A DNA stretch of 64,000 nt from Achromobacter sp. UMC46. GTDB lineage: Bacteria; Pseudomonadota; Gammaproteobacteria; Burkholderiales; Burkholderiaceae_B. Of the stretch, positions 46,231 through 54,499 are shown in pieces; the stretch's first letter is position 1, and the number at the start of each line of letters is the position of its first letter. The notes beneath the pieces are model-generated. The model saw nothing but the letters and a program-made list of their open reading frames with translations, searched no databases and was not told where the DNA came from. The position numbers and the translations under genes were made by a program. The DNA is taken from contig NZ_LZZS01000035.1 of NCBI RefSeq assembly GCF_014170335.1, forward strand, positions 62,001-126,000. The letters run 5' to 3'.

Positions 46231-46696
46231 CGCACCACAACGAAAGCGGCCGTGGAAACAACCGACGCGGAACCCGCCGAGAACACCGCGCCCGCACCCG
46301 CCGACAAAACCCCGGTACACGCGGGCTTGCTACAGACGGCATTGGTTTGCGTAGTGTTCACAACATTCCTGTGTTGACTGCCATGCATGACGGACTGCGC
46401 GGCGGATCGCGCGGTGGCTATGCGCCGAAACGGCCGCACCGATCAAGATAGGGCGATATGCCTGCCTGATTTACATCACGGCAGACGCCTTAAGCAAATT
46501 CTGGAAAAGCTGGCTATCACTTGCCAACAAGCCTGCGGGACACGCCACGCCGGTAACCCGGCGCCTTGTTCCTGCGGCGATCAGTATCAAGACCTGGATC
46601 GTCGATCTCAGGCATGAGACCCGGCATTGTGGCTGGCCACCACCGCCTGAACCCCATGCTCCCCCTCGCGCAGACGAAGACCGGTTCGTCATGCAA

Positions 46697-46849
46697 TGAC
46701 CCGACCCAAGCCGGACTTACGATTCTTAGATGTTTTCGACGACTACATGCTAGCGGACATCGGCCCGCCGCAAAATGGTTTGCCGGCAAAAAAACGGGAT
46801 CAACCGCAGCCCGCCCGCCAAAGCAATACCCAAATTATACCGCCATAAC
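46697..46849 (+). CDS. possible small DUF1127-like protein
   Basis: A 50-codon frame: M-T-R-P-K-P-D-L-R-F-L-D-V-F-D-D-Y-M-L-A-D-I-G-P. The L-x-x-x-x-D-x-x-L-A-D-I-G pattern resembles the core of DUF1127 (YjiS-like) small proteins, which bind RNA or regulate phosphate and stress responses in some bacteria. After it the sequence is Gln/Pro-rich and unlike the family, which usually continues with a Ser-Arg motif. There is no clear ribosome site. Treat as tentative: it may be a chance frame or a decayed member. Confidence 0.25.
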
Positions 46850-46886
46850 CCTGACCCTCAAGCCCGGGCGCCCGCAAGGCGGCGCA

Positions 46887-47822
46887 TCAAGACGACGCCA
46901 CAGAAGGCACAACTGACGCCTGCGCGGGCTTGTCCCACGGCGCCGAACCCAGCCGCTCCACCAGAAAATCCAGCATCGACCGCAAGATCAATGGCATCTG
47001 GCGCCGCGAAGCATACACGCCGTAAATCCCCAGCTCCTGCGGTTTGCACTGCGGCAAGATGGCTTTCAAGCGCCCCGCCGCCACATACTCGGCCGCATAG
47101 TAAGTCGGCAGCATGGCGATGCCCGCCCCTTCCAGTGCGGCGCTCAACAGCACGGAGACCTCGTTGGCGCTGATATTCCCGCTGACCGGCACGTCCACCG
47201 GCTGGCCGTCACGCTCGAAGCGCCACAGGCTTTTGCCAAAATAGGAATGCGTCAGGCAGTTGCGCAAAGACAAGTCTTCAATACGTGCCGGCACGCCCTC
47301 GCGGGCCAGGTAGTCGGGCGATGCGCATACCACCGAACGGCAGACGGCCAACTTACGGGCGATCAGATTGGGATCCAGGTCATTCGTAATCCGCACCGCA
47401 AGATCGACCCGCTCTTCCACCAGATTGACGGCACGCTCGACCAGCATCAAGTCCACGGAAGTGCCCGGATGCTGCTTGACGTAGTCGGTGACGACGGCAG
47501 CCAGATGCCTGGAACCGAAGGACATGCTGGTGGTGATGCGCAGCAGGCCGCGCGGCGTGTCTTCAGGGGTCGAGACCGCACTGCGCAGATCACCCACCAT
47601 GTCCAGCATCTGCCGGCAACGCGGCAAGGTCTCAGCCCCGGCGGGCGTCAGGCTGAGCCGGCGCGTCGTGCGGTGCAGCAACCGCACCCCGACCCACTGC
47701 TCCATTTCGGCCAGGTATCGCGACACCATCGCCCGCGACATGTCCAAATGGACCGCTGCCGCCGACAGGCTACCCCGGTCAGCGACTTCCACGAACACCT
47801 GCATGGCTTTCAGACGATCCAT
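46887..47822 (-). CDS. LysR-family transcriptional regulator
   Basis: LysR-type regulator of 311 residues of the AaeR/DhbR-like type. The helix-turn-helix reads A-A-V-H-L-D-M-S-R-A-M-V-S-R-Y-L-A-E-M-E (about 22-41). The effector domain begins near 90 (L-L-R-I-T-T-S-M-S-F-G) and contains V-D-L-A-V-R-I. It stands alone, with a low-coding gap downstream and the GTPase pair upstream on the same strand (116-base gap), so its target is not obvious. A weak GAGAC element precedes the ATG at 47822. Confidence 0.88.
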   Translation of the reverse strand: MDRLKAMQVFVEVADRGSLSAAAVHLDMSRAMVSRYLAEMEQWVGVRLLHRTTRRLSLTPAGAETLPRCRQMLDMVGDLRSAVSTPEDTPRGLLRITTSMSFGSRHLAAVVTDYVKQHPGTSVDLMLVERAVNLVEERVDLAVRITNDLDPNLIARKLAVCRSVVCASPDYLAREGVPARIEDLSLRNCLTHSYFGKSLWRFERDGQPVDVPVSGNISANEVSVLLSAALEGAGIAMLPTYYAAEYVAAGRLKAILPQCKPQELGIYGVYASRRQMPLILRSMLDFLVERLGSAPWDKPAQASVVPSVASS

Positions 47823-47938
47823 GATTGTCTCGGTTCTTGCATCAGACCGTACCGTTTATACCGTATTTTCGTGCAACATCCGTGCCCAAATAACGACATG
47901 AAGCGAGCACACCCTGCCAGGACCCCCAACGGCAGCCC

Positions 47939-48940
47939 TCAGGCGGGCAACTGGCCCAGCGCCTCGGCAACCTCGGCGCGGACACGGCCGGCGTCAAGGC
48001 CGCGCACGATATAGACCAGATGCGACGCGCGATCATCACCGGGCCATTGCGGCAACGCGCGCAGCGGATAGAGTTCGCCATGGACGCCATGCACCTCGCA
48101 TGGCAGGGCCTCGCCCTCGAAGCACACCAGTCCCTTCATCCGCAACAGGCCCTGACCGAAGCGCTCCTGGATGCGCGACACGCCCGCCAGGAAGGCCGCC
48201 CGGCCCAACGGCGACGACAAGGTCAGGGAAAAACTGCCGACCTGCGCATGGCGGTCGGCCGCCGGCCGCGCAAACGCCTGAAGCCAGTTCGCCAGCGCGA
48301 CGCCGTCACGGCGCGCCAGCGCATCGGGGCCGTCCCGCAACACGCCGGCCAACGGCGCATCCGGGCGCTGCACGCAACGCTGCGCGCCAGGGTTGATGGC
48401 CATGACGGCCTGCTCGACGCGGCACAATTGCGCCGCGTCCGCCAAGTCCGACTTGCTGAGCACGGCCGCATCGGCGAGCGCCAATTGCCGCGCCGCTTCG
48501 GGCTGCGCCGCCAACTGGGCCTCGCCATGCCGCACGTCCACGACCACGATCGCGCCCCGGTACGCGTAGCGCTCGGACAGGAAGCGGTCGTGCTTGAGCA
48601 TGAACAGGATCGAGGCGGGGTCCGCCAACCCGCTGGTTTCGATCAGCACGCGGCGAAACGGCTTGATCCGTCGGCTGAGCGCCAACATGAACAGGTCGCG
48701 CAAGGTGTCCACCACGGCGCCGCTGACCACACAGCACAGGCAACCGCCCTCGATCAGCACGACATTCGCGGGCGCCAGGCGCACCAGATGGTGGTCGACG
48801 CCAACGTCGCCGTATTCATTGACGATGACCAACGCGTCGGCATACGCCGGCTCGTGCAGCAAACGGTTGAGCAGCGTGGTCTTGCCGCTGCCCAGGAAAC
48901 CCGAAACCACCGTCACGCCAATGCGCTTGTCCTCGTCCAT
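47939..48940 (-). CDS. COG0523 (CobW/P47K) metal-chaperone GTPase, second copy
   Basis: G3E-family GTPase of 333 residues. P-loop S-G-F-L-G-S-G-K-T-T at about 14-23, the metal-binding C-x-C-C motif in E-G-G-C-L-C-C-V-V, Walker B-like L-I-E-T-S-G-L-A-D-P and S-K-S-D base motif. The CobW C-terminal domain (about 240-325) is present. Such proteins deliver zinc or other metals to client proteins. The ATG at 48940 lies 20 bases after the stop of a second COG0523 gene, so both probably share the Zur-box promoter. It differs clearly from its neighbour in length and sequence, so it is not a recent duplication. Confidence 0.85.
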   Translation of the reverse strand: MDEDKRIGVTVVSGFLGSGKTTLLNRLLHEPAYADALVIVNEYGDVGVDHHLVRLAPANVVLIEGGCLCCVVSGAVVDTLRDLFMLALSRRIKPFRRVLIETSGLADPASILFMLKHDRFLSERYAYRGAIVVVDVRHGEAQLAAQPEAARQLALADAAVLSKSDLADAAQLCRVEQAVMAINPGAQRCVQRPDAPLAGVLRDGPDALARRDGVALANWLQAFARPAADRHAQVGSFSLTLSSPLGRAAFLAGVSRIQERFGQGLLRMKGLVCFEGEALPCEVHGVHGELYPLRALPQWPGDDRASHLVYIVRGLDAGRVRAEVAEALGQLPA

Positions 48941-48960
48941 ACCCACCCGTCCAACGGGCG

Positions 48961-50199
48961 CTACCCCGTATTGCGCGGCCGGTCCCACACCGGGAACGGA
49001 TCCGCCAGCGCGGCCAGTTCGTCGACGGGCCGCGTCATTTCTTCCTGCGTCATCAAGCAAGCCTGCAAGCGCGCCCGCAACGCCGCCTCGTCCATGCCGA
49101 TGCCGATCAATACCAATTCCTGGCACCGGTCACCATAGACCGGATCCCACTCCGCCACGATCGCCGCCCGCGACTCCGCATCGTCGGGCCATTGCTCGCG
49201 CGGCAACGCCGCCCACCAGTATCCCGCCGCACCATAACGCATGATCGGCCCCGCCTGCGACCATGATGCCGCGAGGGCCGGACGCGTCGCCAGCCAGAAA
49301 TAACCCTTCGACCGCACTACACCCGGCCACTCCTGGTGGACGCAATCCCAGAAGCGCTGCGGATGAAAGGGGCGCTTGGCGCGAAACACGAAACTGCCTA
49401 TGCCGTACTCCTCGCTCTCGGGAACCCGCTCGCCCCGCAACGCCTTCAGCCAGCCCGGCGCCTGCGCCGCGGCTTCGAAATCAAATCGCCCCGTATCCAG
49501 CACGCTCCGCATCGGCACCTGGCCGAACTCGCTGCGGACAAGATGCGCGCGCGGATTCAGGCGGCGCAATATCGCTTCCAGACGCGCCAATTCGTCGGGT
49601 AGCACCAGATCGGCCTTGTTCAAGACAATGACGTCGCAGAACTCCACCTGCTCGATCAGCAAGTCCACGACCGTGCGCGCATCCTCGTCGCCAAGGGTCT
49701 CGCCGCGCGCCGACAAGCGGTCCACGCTGGCGTAGTCCCGCAAGAAGTTGAAAGCATCCACCACCGTGACCATCGTGTCCAGCCGGGCGACATCATTCAG
49801 GCTGACGCCGCCCTCGTCGCGGAAAGTGAACGTCTCGGCAACCGGCAAGGGCTCCGAGATCCCCGTCGATTCGATCAGCAGGTAATCGAAACGCCCTTCG
49901 GCGGCCAAGCGGCGAATCTCGATCAGCAGATCTTCGCGGAGCGTACAGCAGATGCAGCCATTGCTCATCTCGACCAGTTTTTCGTCGGCGCGGGACAACG
50001 CCGCCCCGCCCTCGCGCACCAGGCGCGCGTCGATATTGACCTCGGACATATCGTTGACGATCACCGCCACCCGACGCCCCTCGCGATTATTCAGCACATG
50101 GTTCAACAGCGTCGTCTTCCCCGCCCCCAGAAACCCCGACAACACCGTCACCGGCAAGCGCCCATCGCGCATTGGGCCCGCATCATCTTTCCGCATCAT
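48961..50199 (-). CDS. COG0523 zinc-chaperone GTPase (ZigA-like), first copy
   Basis: G3E-family GTPase of 412 residues. P-loop [10 protein letters not shown] at about 21-30, metal motif [10 protein letters not shown] near 80, [10 protein letters not shown] and N-K-A-D. A full CobW C-terminal domain carries the [11 protein letters not shown] segment typical of ZigA/YciC-type proteins made under zinc starvation. The ATG at 50199 has GGAG seven bases upstream. A near-perfect Zur box lies 22 bases before it, directly supporting zinc control. It heads a two-gene unit with the second COG0523 gene. Confidence 0.88.
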   Translation of the reverse strand: MMRKDDAGPMRDGRLPVTVLSGFLGAGKTTLLNHVLNNREGRRVAVIVNDMSEVNIDARLVREGGAALSRADEKLVEMSNGCICCTLREDLLIEIRRLAAEGRFDYLLIESTGISEPLPVAETFTFRDEGGVSLNDVARLDTMVTVVDAFNFLRDYASVDRLSARGETLGDEDARTVVDLLIEQVEFCDVIVLNKADLVLPDELARLEAILRRLNPRAHLVRSEFGQVPMRSVLDTGRFDFEAAAQAPGWLKALRGERVPESEEYGIGSFVFRAKRPFHPQRFWDCVHQEWPGVVRSKGYFWLATRPALAASWSQAGPIMRYGAAGYWWAALPREQWPDDAESRAAIVAEWDPVYGDRCQELVLIGIGMDEAALRARLQACLMTQEEMTRPVDELAALADPFPVWDRPRNTG

Positions 50200-50220
50200 G
50201 GCTTTGCTCCAAAAATAGAA

Positions 50221-50235
50221 TGTTATTACATAACA
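50221..50235. promoter_or_regulatory. Zur box upstream of the COG0523 genes
   Basis: TGTTAT (50221-50226), TAC, ATAACA (50230-50235): a perfect inverted repeat matching the proteobacterial Zur consensus TGTTATAATATAACA at all arm positions. It lies 22 bases upstream of the first COG0523 start, where it would block transcription when zinc is plentiful. Confidence 0.72.
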
Positions 50236-50252
50236 CTTATGGCGCAAACAGC

Positions 50253-50336
50253 TGCTGCGGATCAATTGCTGCGGACCAATTGCTGCGGACCAATTGCTGC
50301 GGACCAATCATTGCGGGCCGACTATTTCGGGCCGGA
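50253..50336. repeat. 14-bp minisatellite, four good copies and two degenerate
   Basis: TGCTGCGGATCAAT (50253) is followed by three copies of TGCTGCGGACCAAT (50267, 50281, 50295) and two diverged units ending near 50336. It lies directly upstream of the Zur box, in the gap to tRNA-Asn. Confidence 0.8.
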
Positions 50337-50356
50337 CGAAGATTCTGTGCGGAAAA

Positions 50357-50389
50357 CAAAAAGGGCCACCCACTTTCGTGAATGACCCT
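50357..50389 (-). terminator. intrinsic terminator after tRNA-Asn
   Basis: On the minus strand AGGGTCATTCAC, GAAA tetraloop, GTGGGTGGCCCT, then five T. The 12-pair stem includes three G-T pairs. It lies about 50 bases past the tRNA 3' end. Confidence 0.75.
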
Positions 50390-50438
50390 GATGTGCCCAG
50401 CGCTCGCGCAACTGAACTGTCGGTACTGAATTCTTTTT

Positions 50439-50514
50439 GGCTCCCCGAGCTGGGCTCGAACCAGCGACCTGCGGATTAACAGTCCGTCGCTCTACCGACT
50501 GAGCTATCGGGGAT
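50439..50514 (-). tRNA. tRNA-Asn (GTT)
   Basis: 76 bases with encoded CCA. Acceptor TCCCCGA/TCGGGGA, D-arm TAGCTCAGTCGGTAGAGC, anticodon loop CTGTTAA (GTT), and T-arm GGTTCGAGCC are all intact. Confidence 0.97.
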
Positions 50515-50528
50515 CTGCCAAGAACGCA

Positions 50529-50557
50529 ATTATGACCTAAATTTTTCGCGCATGCAA
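50529..50557 (-). promoter_or_regulatory. promoter of tRNA-Asn
   Basis: On the minus strand TTGCAT (50552-50557) and CATAAT (50529-50534) are spaced by 17 bases, and the tRNA begins 15 bases downstream. Confidence 0.6.
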
Positions 50558-50592
50558 ACCACGATTTTTTTAGTTCTTTTTGGCCCGTTTGT

Positions 50593-50621
50593 TTCCCATC
50601 GCCAAAAAACTCTGATATGAT
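50593..50621 (+). promoter_or_regulatory. probable promoter of tRNA-Thr
   Basis: TTCCCA (50593-50598) and TATGAT (50616-50621), 17-base spacing. The leader to the tRNA is about 120 bases. Confidence 0.4.
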
Positions 50622-50745
50622 TTCGGTCTTTCCAGATCAGGCCCCATAAACAGGGCAGCGAACTGGGAAGAACAAAGATGTTTTGCTTGCAGTTCAGCAT
50701 TGCCGAATTCAACACCGGCACGCAAGAATCGAAGCAAATGGTCTT

Positions 50746-50821
50746 GCCGGCATAGCTCAGTTGGTAGAGCAGCGCATTCGTAATGCGAAGGTCGTAGGTT
50801 CGACTCCTATTGCCGGCACCA
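50746..50821 (+). tRNA. tRNA-Thr (CGT)
   Basis: 76 bases with encoded CCA. Acceptor GCCGGCA/TGCCGGC, D-arm TAGCTCAGTTGGTAGAGC, anticodon loop TTCGTAA (CGT), and T-arm GGTTCGACTCC are intact. A terminator follows within ten bases. Confidence 0.97.
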
Positions 50822-50826
50822 AATTC

Positions 50827-50855
50827 AAAAAGCAGCCCTCTCGGGCTGCTTTTTT
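50827..50855 (+). terminator. intrinsic terminator after tRNA-Thr
   Basis: AAAAAGCAGCCC (50827-50838... loop TCTC) pairs with GGGCTGCTTTTT and continues in T. Confidence 0.88.
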
Positions 50856-50972
50856 CATTTCCGCTTCTCCTTCCCCCCCTCTTCTTGCAGGCCTTTCCCG
50901 ATCACGGGAACTCCACCCGCCTGCCGTGCATCCAACTTGCTGGATTTCCGTCAACACCAAGCCAAGACCACC

Positions 50973-51632
50973 ATGCGCATCCTACTCGTCGAAGACGACA
51001 TCATGATCGGTGAAAGCGTATTGGACTGCCTGCGCGCGGAGCACTACGCCGTCGACTGGGTGAAGGACGGCAATGCCGCGGAACTGGCGTTGCGCACCGA
51101 CACCTACGACCTGATCCTGCTGGACCTGGGCCTGCCCAAACGCGATGGCGTGACCTTGCTGCGCGACCTGCGCACGCGCAAGGACCGCACGCCGGTACTG
51201 ATCGCCACCGCGCGCGATGCCGTCAGCGACCGCATCGCCGGATTGGACGCGGGCGCAGACGACTACATCGTCAAACCCTATGACGTAGACGAATTGCTCG
51301 CTCGCATGCGGGCGCTGATCCGTCGCAGCGCCGGCCGCGCCGAGCCGGTGTTCGAGCATGACGGGATCACCATCGACCCGCAATCGCACGCGGCCATGGT
51401 GGACGGCACGCCTGTCGCCCTGACCGCCCGGGAATGGGCGGTGCTGGAGCCCCTGATCGCGCGCCCCGGCATGATCTTTTCGCGCGCGCAGCTGGAAGAA
51501 AAGCTCTACAGCTGGAAAGACAGCGTCAGCAGCAACGCCGTTGAGGTTTATATTCATGGCCTGCGCAAGAAACTGGGTCCGAACCTGATCCAGAACGTCA
51601 GAGGCGTCGGCTATGTCATTCCCAAAACATGA
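50973..51632 (+). CDS. OmpR-family response regulator
   Basis: Two-component response regulator of 219 residues. The receiver domain has acidic pair E-D-D (about 8-10), phospho-acceptor Asp in L-I-L-L-D-L-G-L-P (near 51) and Lys in V-K-P-Y-D (near 101). The OmpR winged helix (about 125-218) contains L-T-A-R-E-W-A-V-L-E and V-Y-I-H-G-L-R-K-K-L. The layout resembles QseB/TctD/PmrA. The ATG at 50973 gives the standard M-R-I-L-L-V-E-D-D. Its stop overlaps the kinase start (ATGA), and an HtrA protease gene follows the kinase. Confidence 0.92.
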   Translation: MRILLVEDDIMIGESVLDCLRAEHYAVDWVKDGNAAELALRTDTYDLILLDLGLPKRDGVTLLRDLRTRKDRTPVLIATARDAVSDRIAGLDAGADDYIVKPYDVDELLARMRALIRRSAGRAEPVFEHDGITIDPQSHAAMVDGTPVALTAREWAVLEPLIARPGMIFSRAQLEEKLYSWKDSVSSNAVEVYIHGLRKKLGPNLIQNVRGVGYVIPKT

Positions 51633-52963
51633 GCATCCGGCTTAGCTACTCGCTGCGAGCCCGTCTGCTTTTCTTCCTGCTGGCCGCCATCGCGGTCGGC
51701 GCGCTGGTGCAAGGCGTGATCGCCTATCGCAGCACGCTGGCGCAAGCCGACGACATCTTCGATTCGTTGCTGCAACGCACCGCCCTGTCGCTGGGCACCG
51801 GCGACGGACTGCTCAGGACGGGCCCCACCCATGCGCGCGGAGCCGGTTCGCCCGTCGCCGACGACCTGATCATCCAGATCTGGACCCCGGACGGCCTGCG
51901 CGTGTTCAATTCGCGGTCGCGCCGCCCGCTGCCCGACCAGATCGTGCTGGGCTTTTCCGACACCACCATGGAAGGCACCACCTATCGCGTGTATGCGCTG
52001 GCCACGCCGTTCCAGGTGATCCAGGTGGCCCAAGACATGGACGTTCGCAAGGACATGGCGCGCGCGCTGGCCCTGCGCACCATCGCCCCTATCGCCGCCG
52101 CCGCCCCCTTGCTGATGCTGATCATCTGGTGCGTGGTCAGCTGGTCGCTGCGCCCGGTCAAGCGGGCCCGCGCCCAGGTCGCGGCGCGCCAGCCCGAGGA
52201 CCTGTCTCCCGTCAACGTGCAGGGCCTGCCCGACGAGATCCAGCCCCTGATCCAGGAACTGAACCTGCTGCTGGAACGGATGCGCGGCGCATTCGCCCAG
52301 CAGAAGCAATTCGTAGGCGACGCCGCGCATGAACTGCGTTCGCCGCTGGCCGCACTGCGCCTGCAACTGCAGGCCTTGCAACGCGCCGGCGACGCCGACA
52401 GCCGCGAATTGGCCGAACAGCGCCTGGCGTCAGGCATCGACCGCGCCACTCGGCTGGTCGAGCAATTGCTGTCCATGGCCCGCCATGAAAGCGCGGCAGA
52501 GCCCTCGCCCGCCGTCCCCGTGGACCTGGCCGACGTCTTGCGACAGGCGCTATCGGAAACGCTGCCGCAAGCCAACGCCAAACTGATCGGCATCGACATG
52601 GAAGGGCCGGCCGAAGCCTGGATTCAAGGGCATCGCGACGCGCTGGTGCTGCTGGCGCGCAACCTGCTGGACAACGCCGTCAAGCATACGCCCGAGGGCA
52701 AGCACATCCGTCTGCGCCTGGAGCAGGCGGCGGACCAGGCCTCGTTCATGATCGACGACGAAGGCCCCGGCATCCCGCCCGCCGAACGCGAGCGCGTATT
52801 CGACCGCTTCTACCGCGCCGAAGGCAACACGCAGCATGGCAGCGGCCTGGGGCTGTCGATCGCCCGCGCCATCGCCGACCGCCATGGCGCCGCCATATTC
52901 CTGGAAGACGCGCCCGGCGGCCGGGGGCTGCGCGCCCGGGTCGTGTTCCCTCGCCCGGATTGA
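51629..52963 (+). CDS. sensor histidine kinase
   Basis: Membrane kinase of 444 residues, QseC/TctE type. One helix at about 10-32, a periplasmic sensor of about 120 residues, a second helix at about 153-173, a linker, then HisKA with the phospho-acceptor in F-V-G-D-A-A-H-E-L-R-S-P-L (near 235). The ATPase domain has the N box L-L-D-N-A-V-K-H-T-P, D-E-G-P-G-I and G-S-G-L-G-L-S-I. Translationally coupled to the response regulator. The downstream HtrA gene suggests an envelope-stress or periplasmic cue, which is inferred. Confidence 0.92.
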   Translation: MSIRLSYSLRARLLFFLLAAIAVGALVQGVIAYRSTLAQADDIFDSLLQRTALSLGTGDGLLRTGPTHARGAGSPVADDLIIQIWTPDGLRVFNSRSRRPLPDQIVLGFSDTTMEGTTYRVYALATPFQVIQVAQDMDVRKDMARALALRTIAPIAAAAPLLMLIIWCVVSWSLRPVKRARAQVAARQPEDLSPVNVQGLPDEIQPLIQELNLLLERMRGAFAQQKQFVGDAAHELRSPLAALRLQLQALQRAGDADSRELAEQRLASGIDRATRLVEQLLSMARHESAAEPSPAVPVDLADVLRQALSETLPQANAKLIGIDMEGPAEAWIQGHRDALVLLARNLLDNAVKHTPEGKHIRLRLEQAADQASFMIDDEGPGIPPAERERVFDRFYRAEGNTQHGSGLGLSIARAIADRHGAAIFLEDAPGGRGLRARVVFPRPD

Positions 52964-53041
52964 GTCCCGCGATTTAAGATTCACCTAAGTGTCAGGCCCG
53001 AAGATAGCGCCATGCCCTCAAACATGAACGCAGGAGCCGAC

Positions 53042-54484
53042 ATGAAAACTTCGCAACTGACCCCCTCGCGCCTGGTGCTGGCGCTGCTGGCCGCTGGCGC
53101 CATTGGCGGCGCTGGCGCAACCGCCATGACCGGCAGTGTGTCGATGGCGGCCAACGCGCCTGCCGCCGCCACCGCGCCGCAGACGATCAACACGTCCAGT
53201 CCGCCCAATTTCGCGCAGATCACCCGCGACTTCGGGCCTGCCGTCGTCAACATCAGCGTCAGCGGCACCCGCAAGGTGTCGGCCGACGACGATGACCCCT
53301 TCGCCCAGTTCTTCGGCCAGATCCCTGGCTCGCGCGGCCGCATGCCGGCCCGCGAAGTACCGATGCGCGGAGAAGGCTCGGGCTTCATCATCAGCAATGA
53401 CGGCATCATCCTGACCAACGCGCACGTCGTGCAGGACGCCCGTGAAGTCACCGTCAAACTGACCGACCGCCGCGAGTACAAGGCCAAGGTACTGGGCGCG
53501 GACCCGCAGACGGACGTGGCCGTGCTCAAGATCGAGGCCAAGAACCTGCCCGTCGTGAAGGTGGGCGATGTGAACCAGCTGCAAGTGGGCGAATGGGTGC
53601 TGGCCATCGGTTCGCCATACGGCTTGGAAAATACCGCCACCGCGGGCATCGTCAGCGCCAAGGGCCGCTCACTGCCCGACGACACGTCGGTCCCCTTCAT
53701 CCAGACGGACGTGGCGGTCAACCCCGGCAATTCGGGTGGCCCGCTGTTCAACGACCGCGGCGAAGTCGTGGGCATCAATTCGCAGATCTACAGCCGCACC
53801 GGCGGCTTCCAGGGCCTGTCGTTCTCGATCCCCATCGACGTGGCCTACAAGATCAAGGACCAGATCCTGGAACACGGCAAGGTGCAGCATGCCCGGCTGG
53901 GCGTGACGGTGCAGGAAGTGAACCAGGACCTGGCCAATTCCTTCAAGCTGGACTCGCCGTCGGGCGCGCTGGTGTCCAGCGTCGAAAAGGGCAGCGCCGC
54001 CGAGAAGGCCGGCCTGCAGCCCGGCGACGTCGTCCGGAAGATCGACGGCAAGACCATCGTTTCGTCGGGCGATCTGGCGTCCCTGATCACGCTTGCCTCG
54101 CCGGGCGAGAAGATCAAGATGGATGTCTGGCGCGCCGGCGCCCCCAAGGAATTGGTGGCCACGCTGGGCGGTATCCCCAAGGACAAGACGCAAGCGTCGT
54201 CGGGTGAGCAGGACGTGCAGCGCGGCCAATTGGGCCTGGCCCTGCGCCCGCTGAGCCCGCAGGAGCAGCAGGCCTCGGGCACCGAAGGCTTGCTGATCGA
54301 GCGCGCCGCCGGTCCGGCCGCCAAGGCGGGCATCGAACCGGGCGACGTGCTGCTGTCCTTGAACGGCGTGCCCGTGCACAACGTCGGGCAAGTGAAGGAA
54401 GCGCTGTCCAAGGCGGGCAAGACCGTTGCCCTGCTGGTCCAGCGCGGCGAAGACAAGATCTTCGTGCCGGTGCAGATCGGCTAA
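53042..54484 (+). CDS. periplasmic serine protease, DegP/HtrA (Do) family
   Basis: Do-type protease of 480 residues that degrades or refolds misfolded periplasmic proteins. The N-terminus is a signal or anchor helix (about 10-30). The trypsin-like domain has catalytic His128 (T-N-A-H-V-V), Asp158 (D-V-A-V-L) and Ser231 (G-N-S-G-G-P). Two PDZ domains follow (about 280-370 and 385-475). The ATG at 53042 has GGAG five bases upstream; ATGs at 53012 and 53024 are possible but less well placed. It follows the kinase gene by 78 bases with no terminator, so it may be a target or co-transcribed gene. Confidence 0.92.
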   Translation: MKTSQLTPSRLVLALLAAGAIGGAGATAMTGSVSMAANAPAAATAPQTINTSSPPNFAQITRDFGPAVVNISVSGTRKVSADDDDPFAQFFGQIPGSRGRMPAREVPMRGEGSGFIISNDGIILTNAHVVQDAREVTVKLTDRREYKAKVLGADPQTDVAVLKIEAKNLPVVKVGDVNQLQVGEWVLAIGSPYGLENTATAGIVSAKGRSLPDDTSVPFIQTDVAVNPGNSGGPLFNDRGEVVGINSQIYSRTGGFQGLSFSIPIDVAYKIKDQILEHGKVQHARLGVTVQEVNQDLANSFKLDSPSGALVSSVEKGSAAEKAGLQPGDVVRKIDGKTIVSSGDLASLITLASPGEKIKMDVWRAGAPKELVATLGGIPKDKTQASSGEQDVQRGQLGLALRPLSPQEQQASGTEGLLIERAAGPAAKAGIEPGDVLLSLNGVPVHNVGQVKEALSKAGKTVALLVQRGEDKIFVPVQIG

Positions 54485-54499
54485 GCCGATCCGCCAGCG

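Larger units (their letters stand above)
46110..46886. other. largely non-coding gap after tRNA-fMet
   Basis: About 780 bases without a confidently identified gene. It holds a 15-base minisatellite (46171-46230) and one possible 50-codon gene (46697-46849). Codon use of open frames here is unlike the neighbours, with TTA, CTA and AAA codons. The 3' ends of LysR and tRNA transcripts point into it. Confidence 0.5.

Noticed and set aside
46108-46320. A pentapeptide-repeat protein read on the minus strand through the 15-bp repeat
   Set aside because: The five-residue period is a trivial result of a 15-base DNA repeat; residues do not match the A-(D/N)-L-x-x pattern and there is no ribosome site.
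50253-50336. A CRISPR array
   Set aside because: The 14-base units are directly contiguous, with no unique spacers, and no cas genes are nearby. The same holds for the repeats at 42584 and 46171.
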